From JAHJDS01 sp964569795 (GTDB lineage Bacteria; Desulfobacterota; Desulfarculia; Desulfarculales; JAHJDS01), in NCBI GenBank assembly GCA_964569795.1, contig CAZMVB010000039.1, forward strand, positions 1-36,109: DNA of 36,109 nucleotides, in the 5' to 3' direction. Made by a program: the position numbers and the translations under genes. How positions within the stretch are numbered: position 1 is the first letter of the stretch; each line of letters starts with the position of its first letter. The notes under the pieces are model-generated. The model was given only the letters and a program-made list of their open reading frames with translations. It did not search any database and was not told the DNA's origin. Of this stretch, positions 14,327 to 20,905 are shown piece by piece.

Positions 14327-16090
14327 TCACTCCAATCCGGCCCGGCGCAGGTCGTCGAGGATGCGTTCCAGGACCTGGGGGTCCTGATAGAAGTCGGTCA
14401 TGGCATAGGTCGTAAGGGTCAGGGCAGGATTCACTTTCCTGGCCAGGGCCACCTGGCGGCGGGCCTCCTCTTCCTGGCCCAGCCGGGCGTGGACCAGGGC
14501 CAGGCCGGCGTACCCCCAGTGCCGGTCCGGCGCCCGGGCGACCAGCTCCCTCAAAACCTCCTGGGCCAGGTCATACTGTTCGGTCTGGAGGTAGGCCAGG
14601 CCCAGATGGACCAGGTGCCAGTAGGGATAATGGGGATGGAGCCGCATGGCCTTCCTGGTCAGCAAGATGGCCTGGTCATACTGGCCGGTGTAGTACTTGG
14701 TGTGCGCCAGCAGGGCGTGGGCCATGGCGTTGTTGGGGTCCAGGGCTACGGCCCGTTCTCCGTAGTCGGTCGCCTGGTCATGCCGCCACTGCACCAGTGA
14801 CAGGTATCCCATGGCCATCAGGGCGACGGGGTCCGCGTCATCGATGGCCAGGGCCTGTTTGACCAGGCGTTCCGCCTCCCCGAGGGACTCGAGCGGGGAT
14901 CGGCTGAATCCCTGCCGGACGTCTTCGATGTGGCACATGGCCTTCATGGTCAGGGCGGCCACATATCCGGGCTCGAGTTCGAGGGCCTGGTCCACCAGCC
15001 TTCGGGCGGTGGCCAGGCCCTCCCGGGTGAATCCCTCGGCCAGGCCGATGGCCTGGACGCAAAGTCCCCAGGCCTCGAGGTTCCTGGTTGACTTGTGAAA
15101 TACGCGGGTCTGTTCGCCGCTGGTCAACTTGACCTGCAGGGCCAGGACGATTTCCAGGGTGATCTCGTCCTGCAGGGCGAAGATGTCCCGGATGTCCCGG
15201 TCATACCGGTCGGCCCAGAGGTGATGCCCCGTGGCGGCGTCGATCAACTGGGCCGTGACCCGCACCCGGTCACCGGCCCGCTGGACGCTGCCTTCCAGGA
15301 CGTACCTCACCCCCAGGTCCCGGCCCACCTCCTGGACCTTGACGTGTTTGCCCTTGTAGGTGAAGGTCGAGTTGCGGGCGATGACCAGCATGTCGGGAAT
15401 CTTGGACAGGGCGGTGATGATGCTCTCGGACATGCCGTCGCCCAGGAATTCATCCCCCGGGTCGCGTCCCAGGCTTTCAAAGGGCAGCACGGCGATGGAC
15501 GGCCGCTCGGTCCGGCGAAGGTCGGAGGCGGCCGCCCGGCCGGGCCGGTCCGGCCCGGGGCGGGCGGCGTCCTTGGTGTCCCGGATTTCGACCCGATAGA
15601 CCCGGACCGGCTCGGCGATGTTTTTTACGGCATGCTCGCCCAGGTATTCATACTGAAAGGCCAGCTTGCCCTTGACCTGGTCATAGACCGAGCGCGATAC
15701 AGAAATCGCGCCCGGCTCGGCCATGGCCTCGATCCGGGCGGCGACGTTGACCCCGTCGCCGTAGATCCGCTCGTCCTCGAGGATGACGTCGCCCAGGTTG
15801 ATCCCGATCCGCCACTCCATCCGGCGCTGCTTGGGAAGCTCGGCGTTCATTGTCTGGAGTTCTTGCTGGATCTCGGCCGCGCCCGCCACGGCGTTGACCG
15901 CGCTGTCAAACTCGGCCAGGAGGTTGTCCCCGGGCGAGTCGATCACCCGGCCGTCATGCTTGTCGATGACTTGTCTGAACACCTGGCGGTGGGCGGTGAT
16001 GGTCTTGACCGTGGCCGCCTCGTCGTCGGCCATCAAACGGCTGTAGCCCTTGACGTCAGCGCTGAGGATAGCGGTCAGCTTGCGTTTCAT
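14327..16090 (-). CDS. Class III nucleotide cyclase with TolB-like and TPR domains (copy A)
   Basis: A 587-residue protein with three parts. Residues 1-170 form a class III adenylate/guanylate cyclase domain: ILSADVKGYSRLM with metal-binding Asp12, a second site in INLGDVILEDERIYGD, and GDGVNVAARIE with the Asn and Arg of the transition-state site. At the place where adenylate cyclases usually have Lys in KxxGD there is DSPGD, so substrate choice is uncertain. Residues 195-330 are the TolB/FlgO-like region (RPSIAVLPFESLGRDPGDEF, LEGSVQRAGDRVRVTAQLID). Residues 350-587 are TPR-type helical repeats. No membrane span is visible. Its ATG follows copy B by 10 bases, with GAGGGGG inside the end of B, so they form an operon. 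Confidence 0.82.
   Translation of the reverse strand: MKRKLTAILSADVKGYSRLMADDEAATVKTITAHRQVFRQVIDKHDGRVIDSPGDNLLAEFDSAVNAVAGAAEIQQELQTMNAELPKQRRMEWRIGINLGDVILEDERIYGDGVNVAARIEAMAEPGAISVSRSVYDQVKGKLAFQYEYLGEHAVKNIAEPVRVYRVEIRDTKDAARPGPDRPGRAAASDLRRTERPSIAVLPFESLGRDPGDEFLGDGMSESIITALSKIPDMLVIARNSTFTYKGKHVKVQEVGRDLGVRYVLEGSVQRAGDRVRVTAQLIDAATGHHLWADRYDRDIRDIFALQDEITLEIVLALQVKLTSGEQTRVFHKSTRNLEAWGLCVQAIGLAEGFTREGLATARRLVDQALELEPGYVAALTMKAMCHIEDVRQGFSRSPLESLGEAERLVKQALAIDDADPVALMAMGYLSLVQWRHDQATDYGERAVALDPNNAMAHALLAHTKYYTGQYDQAILLTRKAMRLHPHYPYWHLVHLGLAYLQTEQYDLAQEVLRELVARAPDRHWGYAGLALVHARLGQEEEARRQVALARKVNPALTLTTYAMTDFYQDPQVLERILDDLRRAGLE
15723..15826. repeat. 104-bp stretch identical to 17464-17567
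   Basis: Within the cyclase domain of copy A, 104 consecutive bases are identical to those of copy B. The surrounding ~490 bp (about 15600-16090 against 17338-17840) are roughly 90% identical by eye. The TPR halves of the two genes do not align at the DNA level. Confidence 0.9.
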
Positions 16091-16100
16091 GGCCGCCCCC

Positions 16101-17840
16101 TCATTTCAGACCGGCCAGGCGCAGGGATTTGCCCATAAGCTCCCGGTCGGCCGGCTCTTTGTAGGGAGCCGCCATTTCATGGTATGCGACGGAAAAATCA
16201 GGATCGATCTCCAGGACCCGGGCGGCCGCAGCCCGGGCCTGTTCCTCATGTCCCGAGATGGCGTAGGCCTCGGCCAGGCCCGCCGCCGCCAGCAAGTCCT
16301 GGGGGGCCAGGTTCAAGGCCTGCTGGAAGGCCTCGATGGCCTCCTTTTGCCGGCCGGCGTGATTGTTGGCAAGCCCCAGGATCATATAGTACATATGGTG
16401 CGGGAAGGGGTTGAGACGCAGCGCCTTGTTGATCGTCAGGATGGACTGCTGATGCCGGCCCGCCCAGTGATAGATCGTGGCCAGGTAGTGATGGGAATCG
16501 GCGTGATTGGGATTGCGTGAGACCGCCGATTCCCCCAGAACGATGGCCCGATCGTGGTCCCTCTTGAAGCAGAGAATCAAGCCCAGCAACCCAAGTCCAT
16601 CGGGCAAGGAGTCGTCCAGGGACAGGGCTTTTTGGGCCGCTGCTTCGGCCTTGGCCAGTGACTCCATCGGGGAGTCGCTCATTCTGTGAGTCGCCTCTAT
16701 CAAGTGGGTCAGTCCCAGGGCCACCCAGGCCCGGGGGAAATCCGGGTCCAAGGCCAGGGCCTCCTCCTTGAGTTGACGGGCCCGGGCGATCCGTTCCGGG
16801 GTGATCTGACTCACGTACTGCCTGGCCTCCAGAAACCGGAGATAGGCCTGAATATTTTTCGTGCCCCGGGAATGGACCCTGGCTTGCTCCCCCTCGGTCA
16901 GCTTGACCTGCAGTTCGGTCAAAATTTTAAAGGTGATCTCGTCCTGGACGAAGAAGATGTCGTCCAGATCCCGGTCATAGCTGTCCGCCCACAGATGCCC
17001 GCCCGTGGCGGCGTCGATCAACTGGGCCGTGATCCGGACCCGGTTTCCGGACCGGCGGACGCTGCCCTCCAGGACAAAGGCCACCCCCAGGTCCCGGCCG
17101 ACCTGCTGGACCTTGACCGGCTGGCCCTTGTAGGAAAACGAGGAGTGGCTGGCGATGACAAACAACTGATGCACCTTGGACAGACTGGCAATGATCTCCT
17201 CGGTGATGCCGTCGCTGAAGTATTCCTGGTCCGGGTCTCCGCTCATATTGACAAAGGGCAGCACGGCGATGGACGGCCTGTCGGGTATTTTCAGTTCCCC
17301 GCCCCAGGCCGGTGGTTCGGTCTTCATTTCGACCCGGTAAACCCGCACCGGATCGGCGATGTTCTTGACGCCATGCTCGCCCAGGTATTCGAACCCGAAG
17401 GCCAGCTTGCCCTTGACCTGGTCATGGACCGAGCGCGATACAAAAATCCCGCCCGGCTCGGCGATGGCCTCGATCCGGGCGGCGACGTTGACCCCGTCGC
17501 CGTAGATCCGCTCGTCCTCGAGGATGACGTCGCCCAGGTTGATCCCGATCCGCCACTCCATCCGGCGGTGCTCGGGAAGCTCGGCGTTGAATATCTGGAG
17601 TTCTTGCTGGATCTCGACCGCGCCCGCCACGGCGTTGACCGCGCTGTCAAACTCGGCCAGGAGATTGTCCCCGGGCGAGTCGATCACCCGGCCGTGATAC
17701 TGCTCGATGATTTGTTTGAACACCCGGCGGTGGGCGGTGATGCTCTTGACCGTGGCCGCCTCGTCGTCGGCCATGAGCCGGGAGTAGCCGCGCACGTCGG
17801 CGCTGAGGATGGCCGCCAGCTTTCGCCTGACTGAGGACAT
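16101..17840 (-). CDS. Class III nucleotide cyclase with TolB-like and TPR domains (copy B)
   Basis: A 579-residue paralogue of the next gene and the first gene of the pair. The cyclase domain has AAILSADVRGYSRLM (Asp15), INLGDVILEDERIYGD and GDGVNVAARIEAI, and the same DSPGDNLLAEF segment lacking the usual Lys. Residues 185-320 are the TolB-like region (PSIAVLPFVNMSGDPDQEYF, DGITEEIIASLSKV). The rest is TPR repeats (for example HADSHHYLATIYHWAGRHQQ and EAIEAFQQALNLAPQDLLAA). The TPR part differs widely from copy A while the cyclase parts are nearly the same. These proteins probably make a cyclic nucleotide in response to partners bound by the TPRs; that role is inferred. Confidence 0.82.
   Translation of the reverse strand: MSSVRRKLAAILSADVRGYSRLMADDEAATVKSITAHRRVFKQIIEQYHGRVIDSPGDNLLAEFDSAVNAVAGAVEIQQELQIFNAELPEHRRMEWRIGINLGDVILEDERIYGDGVNVAARIEAIAEPGGIFVSRSVHDQVKGKLAFGFEYLGEHGVKNIADPVRVYRVEMKTEPPAWGGELKIPDRPSIAVLPFVNMSGDPDQEYFSDGITEEIIASLSKVHQLFVIASHSSFSYKGQPVKVQQVGRDLGVAFVLEGSVRRSGNRVRITAQLIDAATGGHLWADSYDRDLDDIFFVQDEITFKILTELQVKLTEGEQARVHSRGTKNIQAYLRFLEARQYVSQITPERIARARQLKEEALALDPDFPRAWVALGLTHLIEATHRMSDSPMESLAKAEAAAQKALSLDDSLPDGLGLLGLILCFKRDHDRAIVLGESAVSRNPNHADSHHYLATIYHWAGRHQQSILTINKALRLNPFPHHMYYMILGLANNHAGRQKEAIEAFQQALNLAPQDLLAAAGLAEAYAISGHEEQARAAAARVLEIDPDFSVAYHEMAAPYKEPADRELMGKSLRLAGLK
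17464..17567. repeat. 104-bp stretch identical to 15723-15826
   Basis: This is the copy B member of the identical pair inside the cyclase domains. Both lie in the same orientation, 1741 bp apart, so recombination between them would fuse the two genes and delete one TPR region. Confidence 0.9.
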
Positions 17841-17855
17841 GGGGTCGCCCCCATG
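17838..17855. promoter_or_regulatory. Palindrome covering the cyclase B start codon
   Basis: CATGGGG-TCGC-CCCCATG is a perfect 7-bp inverted repeat that includes the start codon and the only G-rich ribosome-binding bases. In mRNA the hairpin would hide the start site. A second small hairpin (GCCTC-N4-GAGGC, 17865-17878) lies just upstream in the leader. Confidence 0.4.
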
Positions 17856-18067
17856 AAAAAGAGTGCCTCAAAAGAGGCTTTTCCCCGTATTGGATAGGGT
17901 ATCACGTTCAAGGTTGATCTGGAAAGGGGAACCGATTGAACTCCAAAAACAACCAGTCAAGCCCGATGGTTATCAGGAAACCTCGTGATGAACGCCCGCA
18001 CCGGAGCCCCTTGTTGAGGGGTGGTCCGGGCCGGCCTGAACAAGTGTCTCTGAATCGGCCAACCTGG

Positions 18068-18829
18068 CTATTTCGCGGTCCCCGATTTGAATCCGAAGAT
18101 CGCGCTCTGAATGACTTCAGTGCCCTTGATCATCTGATCCACGGTCAAATATGCCCCACGCAGACGATGGTTGGACCGGCGAAAAGACTTGGCGTGTTCT
18201 TCTGACCAGAAGAAGACGCACTGGCGTCAGAACGAGTCGATGATGCTCGGCTCGGCCAGCCTGAACGGATTCACGTCCGGCACGAAGACGATCGGCCGGC
18301 ATTTTGGGCTGAAAATTTGAAGATTCAAGTCCTGGTCGAGGGCCATTTCCATGGACCGGCCGCAGTGGGCGCACTCGGTCTTGACCGTAATGGACAGCGG
18401 CCTTTTTCGTAAGCGCCCTTGCACGAAGGGCGTGGCAAACACGTCGGCCGCTCAGGCGGCATAGAGCCGCTCGCCGGTGCTGAAGGTCACCCGGTGGGGC
18501 GTGGGCTCGACCGTGACCGGGTAGGCCCAGATGACCTCGCCCCGATCGTTGCGCCAGAGATAGGTCATGTTCTTTTCCAGGTCGTCCAGGATTGACGTCA
18601 CCTTCGGGACGGGCAGTCCCAGTCCGTCGGCCACCACCGAGGGGGCCAGCGGTCCCCCGGCGGCCGGCAGCTTTCGGACCGCGAAGTGATGCACCCGGCG
18701 GTGATCCGCGGTGAACCGGCCCGCCCGGGCCTCGAAGGCCCGGGCCGCCCCGGCGATCCGCTTTTCCCACAAGGACGGCGGCAGCTTGACGATGAACCGC
18801 CACAATCCGATCATCAACTTCTCAGGCAT
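18068..18829 (-). CDS. MerB-like organometal lyase, double selenocysteine protein (SaoL-like)
   Basis: Reading through two in-frame TGA codons gives one open frame of 253 residues ending at TAG 18068-18070. Conventional calling splits it into pieces. The ATG at 18827-18829 has AGGAG seven bases upstream. The N-terminal ~85 residues are a winged-helix-like region (VVADGLGLPVPKVTSILDDL). Then come WAYPVTVEPTPHRV and GERLYAA-U-AAD, matching the MerB segment around catalytic Cys96 and Asp99; Sec126 replaces Cys96 and Asp129 corresponds to Asp99. TECAHCG (Cys153, Cys156) follows. IIDSF-U-RQCVFFWS matches the MerB segment at catalytic Cys159, with Sec201 in its place and Cys204 nearby. MerB breaks carbon-mercury bonds by protonation; Sec at both thiol positions should bind soft metals more strongly. 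Each TGA has a hairpin at SECIS distance. No Sec machinery or mer genes are in the window. The alternative, a pseudogene with two nonsense changes, would need both to be TGA and both to hit catalytic sites. Confidence 0.85.
18192..18219 (-). promoter_or_regulatory. Candidate bacterial SECIS for the second Sec codon
   Basis: On the mRNA strand UUCUUCU-GGUC-AGAAGAA is a 7-bp perfect stem with a GGUC tetraloop. It is extended below a C-C mismatch by GCGU/ACGC. The loop begins 19 bases after the TGA at 18227-18229. GGUC is also the apical sequence of the E. coli fdhF SECIS that SelB contacts. Confidence 0.75.
18227..18229 (-). other. In-frame TGA read as selenocysteine (Sec201)
   Basis: The TGA sits between DSF and RQCVFFWS, aligning by eye with Cys159 of MerB (context SFCC…FF). 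Downstream codons stay open for 52 residues to TAG. Confidence 0.78.
18414..18432 (-). promoter_or_regulatory. Candidate bacterial SECIS for the first Sec codon
   Basis: CGCCCUU-CGUGC-AAGGGCG is a 7-bp perfect stem with a five-base loop holding G at its second position. The loop starts 26 bases after the TGA. A longer outer pairing GCGGCC/GGCCGC brackets it. The loop is less canonical than that of the second site. Confidence 0.6.
18452..18454 (-). other. In-frame TGA read as selenocysteine (Sec126)
   Basis: The TGA lies in GERLYAA-U-AAD, aligning by eye with the Cys96-x-x-Asp99 catalytic segment of MerB. The frame continues for 74 sense codons to the second TGA. Confidence 0.8.
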
Positions 18830-18912
18830 GATTTGACTCCTGGCGTGAGGGAAGTTTTTCAAACCAGGGTCAAGCCTGAACCATGAAGTTATAGACGGGT
18901 CAATCATTTTTC

Positions 18913-18941
18913 AAAAAAAGGCCCCCGATACCGGGGGCCTC
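18913..18941 (-). terminator. Rho-independent terminator of the hydroxybutyryl-CoA dehydrogenase gene
   Basis: On the minus strand AGGCCCCCGG-TATC-type hairpin (GGCCCCCG/CGGGGGCC with a four-base loop) is followed by seven T. It lies 23 bases after the stop at 18964 and separates that gene from the downstream MerB-like gene, which must therefore have its own promoter (a TATAAC lies near 18888-18893). Confidence 0.85.
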
Positions 18942-18963
18942 ATCAACTCATACTTTTTTCGAG

Positions 18964-19827
18964 CTATTTGGAGTAGTCGTACCAGCCCTGGCCTGACTTG
19001 CGGCCCAGGCGGCCGGCCCGGATCATGTTTTTCAGCAGGGTCGGGGCGGTCCACTTGAGTTCGCGGTTCAGTTCGTCCCGGAAATAGTCGGCCACAAACC
19101 GGCAGATGTCCACCCCGGTCAGGTCCATCAGCTCGAAGGGCCCCATGGGGTAGTTCAGGCCCAGCTTGACCGCCTTGTCCACGTCCTCTGGGGTGGCGAT
19201 GCCTTCCTGGACGATGGCCACCGCCTCGAGCATGTGGGGGATCATCACCCGGTTGACGATGAAGCCGGGCGAGTCGATCTTGACCTCGACGGTCTGCTTG
19301 CCCATCTTCTGGGCCAGCTCGGTGGTCAGGGCCACGGTCTCGTCGCTGGTGTTGAAGCCGTGGATGACCTCGACCAGGCGCATCAGGGGCACCGGGTTGA
19401 AGAAGTGCATCCCGACCACCTTGTCCGGCCGCTTGGTGGACTGGCCGATGACGGTGACCGACATGGAGCTGGTGTTGGTGGCCAGGACGACCTCGGGCCG
19501 GCAGAGCTTGTCCAGCTCACCGAAGACCTCTTTCTTGAGCGATAAATCCTCGATGACGGCCTCGATGATGAAGTCGCAGCCGGCCAGGTCTTTCATCTCG
19601 GTGGTCCCCTTGATCCGACCCTGGACCTCGGCCTTTTGCTCCTCGGTCATCTTGCCGCGCTTGACGCCCTTGCCCAGGAAAGCGTCGATGCTGGCCAGAC
19701 CGCGGTTCACGAACTCGTCGTTGATGTCGCGCATGACCACGTTGTAGCCCGTCTGGGCGGCCAGCTGGGCGATGCCGTTGCCCATGGTCCCGGCGCCGAC
19801 GACGCCGATGGATTTGATATCGGCCAT
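18964..19827 (-). CDS. hbd: 3-hydroxybutyryl-CoA dehydrogenase
   Basis: A 287-residue NAD(P)-dependent enzyme that interconverts acetoacetyl-CoA and 3-hydroxybutyryl-CoA in butyrate or fatty-acid metabolism. The Rossmann motif GVVGAGTMGNGIAQ is at residues 8-21. The catalytic pair is His141 in VGMHFFNPVPLM and Glu153 in LVEVIHG. The substrate/NAD loop TNTSSMSV and the C-terminal domain with DSPGFIVNRVM and GLNYPMGPFELMD complete a standard single-domain Hbd/PaaH protein. ATG 19827 has GGAGG seven bases upstream; the frame extends seven codons further to 19848. Paa and fad genes are not adjacent, so the exact pathway is open. Confidence 0.93.
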   Translation of the reverse strand: MADIKSIGVVGAGTMGNGIAQLAAQTGYNVVMRDINDEFVNRGLASIDAFLGKGVKRGKMTEEQKAEVQGRIKGTTEMKDLAGCDFIIEAVIEDLSLKKEVFGELDKLCRPEVVLATNTSSMSVTVIGQSTKRPDKVVGMHFFNPVPLMRLVEVIHGFNTSDETVALTTELAQKMGKQTVEVKIDSPGFIVNRVMIPHMLEAVAIVQEGIATPEDVDKAVKLGLNYPMGPFELMDLTGVDICRFVADYFRDELNRELKWTAPTLLKNMIRAGRLGRKSGQGWYDYSK

Positions 19828-19874
19828 TGTTGATCCTCCTTCCGACATGTACGAATATTCACTTGCGACCTACA

Positions 19875-19904
19875 TCAATACGACGACCAAGGGGAGGATG
19901 TCAA
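19875..19904 (-). promoter_or_regulatory. Candidate promoter for hbd
   Basis: A perfect TTGACA (19899-19904) and a weak TATTGA (19875-19880) are 18 bases apart on the minus strand, about 50 bases before the start codon. Confidence 0.35.
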
Positions 19905-20017
19905 GCTCGACAAGGCTCGCCCCGCCCCCAATGGCGGACCGAACCGGGACCGTCCCCCACCCCAGCCGGTCGGCCGATAAATAAATCTGAGTTGCCCCCC
20001 TTGCTCCGGGCTTACAG

Positions 20018-20066
20018 GTGGCCAAGCCAGTCCCGCTTTTTTGGCGAGCGGGACCGGCTTGGCCAC
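20018..20066. repeat. Hairpin of repeat unit 1
   Basis: GTGGCCAAGCC-A-GTCCCGC pairs with GCGGGAC-C-GGCTTGGCCAC: 18 base pairs and one mismatch, with loop TTTTTTGGCGA. Confidence 0.8.
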
Positions 20067-20167
20067 CTGGCACCAGCGCTGTCTATTCGTCCCCTTTAAT
20101 TAGCCGCCCTGGCCGGTCGGACGACCTATAAGAATTGCTTGTTTCCATTTGCTCCGGGCGGACGATT

Positions 20168-20212
20168 GGCCGGGCTCGGTCCCTTTTGATGGCTGGTGGG
20201 ACCGACCCGGCC
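20168..20212. repeat. Hairpin of repeat unit 2
   Basis: GGCCGGG-C-TCGGTCCC pairs with GGGACCGA-CCCGGCC: 15 base pairs with one bulged C and a 14-base loop. Confidence 0.75.
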
Positions 20213-20314
20213 ACCTGGCGCCAACGCTGGCAATTCGTGCCCTTTAATTGATCGCCCCAGCCGGACGGCCGTTAAATAAATCCTCCTCTTCAGCTCCACA
20301 AAAAAACCGACAAT

Positions 20315-20360
20315 TGGCCAGGGCAGTCCCGCTTATTGGCGAGCGGGACTGCCCTGGCCA
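20315..20360. repeat. Hairpin of repeat unit 3
   Basis: TGGCCAGGGCAGTCCCGC pairs perfectly over 18 bases with GCGGGACTGCCCTGGCCA; loop TTATTGGCGA is close to that of unit 1. Confidence 0.85.
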
Positions 20361-20471
20361 CCCGGTGCGAGCGTTGGCAATTCGTGCCACAGCCTTGGCC
20401 GTGATGAGTTCCGACACGCCAGTTGTTTTTTCCCGGGGTGCCTGTCCTCGCGCGGTCCTGGGGTCTGGCCC

Positions 20472-20499
20472 AAAAAAAACCCCGGCCTGGCGGCCGGGG
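20472..20499 (-). terminator. Minus-strand terminator with no gene upstream
   Basis: On the minus strand CCCCGGCC-GCCA-GGCCGGGG is followed by eight T, a textbook rho-independent terminator. No protein gene ends here; the nearest minus-strand gene stops at 20906. It may end a long 3' tail of that gene or a small RNA (a TTATAA lies at about 20585-20590 on the same strand). Confidence 0.7.
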
Positions 20500-20905
20500 T
20501 GGAGGGGGGGGACTTGGCGGTCAGTGAGGGGGGAGGTCTCGACTGCCGCCACGGTCGGTGACCGCCGGGGAGGCGGCCCCAACTCTTATAATTTTTATGG
20601 TTCCAGCCGCAGCGGCCAGGTGACGACCCGGCTGGAGCCCATGATTGACGTTGTTGTCCGCCTTGTAAAAAGGCAAATGTCATGCCACCGCGGGCGATAC
20701 CGGCACTCTATCATCCAACCTATTGCTTTAACGGCATGTCCGGCCAGAACTCGGACGAATCACCTGGTAATCAAAGGGGTATTATTTTTCGATTTCCGAA
20801 ACGAAATCGTAATCCCAGGCCCTCGTTCCCGGAAACCGTCAGGCAGGAAACCCGGGGCCCGGATGAGGCGCAAACCGTCGTCCGGGCCCCAGGACGACAA
20901 CTAGA

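Larger units (their letters stand above)
19962..20395. repeat. Array of three tandem ~147-bp hairpin repeats
   Basis: Units begin at 19962, 20109 and 20257 with CCAGCCGG/CTGGCCGG-type sequence. Each contains GCTCC near the middle, a long hairpin, and a conserved trailer CACCTGGCNCCANCGCTG…ATTCGT. Units one and two end in CCCTTTAATT. Arms differ in sequence between units but keep pairing. I see no reading frame conserved between the units. This fills most of the gene-free interval 19828-20905; the rest holds the terminator-like hairpin at 20472 and small inverted repeats. Confidence 0.7.

Noticed and set aside
17936..18205. 89-residue plus-strand frame
   Set aside because: It runs opposite the 3' end of the MerB-like gene, has no ribosome site, and shows no protein-like pattern.
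18068..18829. Pseudogene explanation for the MerB-like gene
   Set aside because: Both interruptions are TGA, both fall on catalytic Cys positions, there is no frameshift, and SECIS-like stems follow each. Random decay would rarely do this. Not fully excluded without homologues.
18452..18907. A 151-residue protein ending at TGA 18452, with a separate 71-residue protein at 18227-18442
   Set aside because: Both lie in the same frame, joined by a single TGA, and the frame continues beyond a second TGA to TAG 18068. Together they match one MerB-like protein. The good ribosome site also places the start at 18829, not 18907.
19962..20395. CRISPR array or rRNA/tRNA cluster
   Set aside because: Only three units of ~147 bp, not short identical repeats with unique spacers, and no cas genes. 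No tRNA-like T-loop or acceptor pairing was seen.
20248..20904. 218-residue plus-strand and 112/116-residue minus-strand frames in the repeat region
   Set aside because: They cross hairpin repeats and terminator sequences, lack ribosome sites, and have no recognisable domains.
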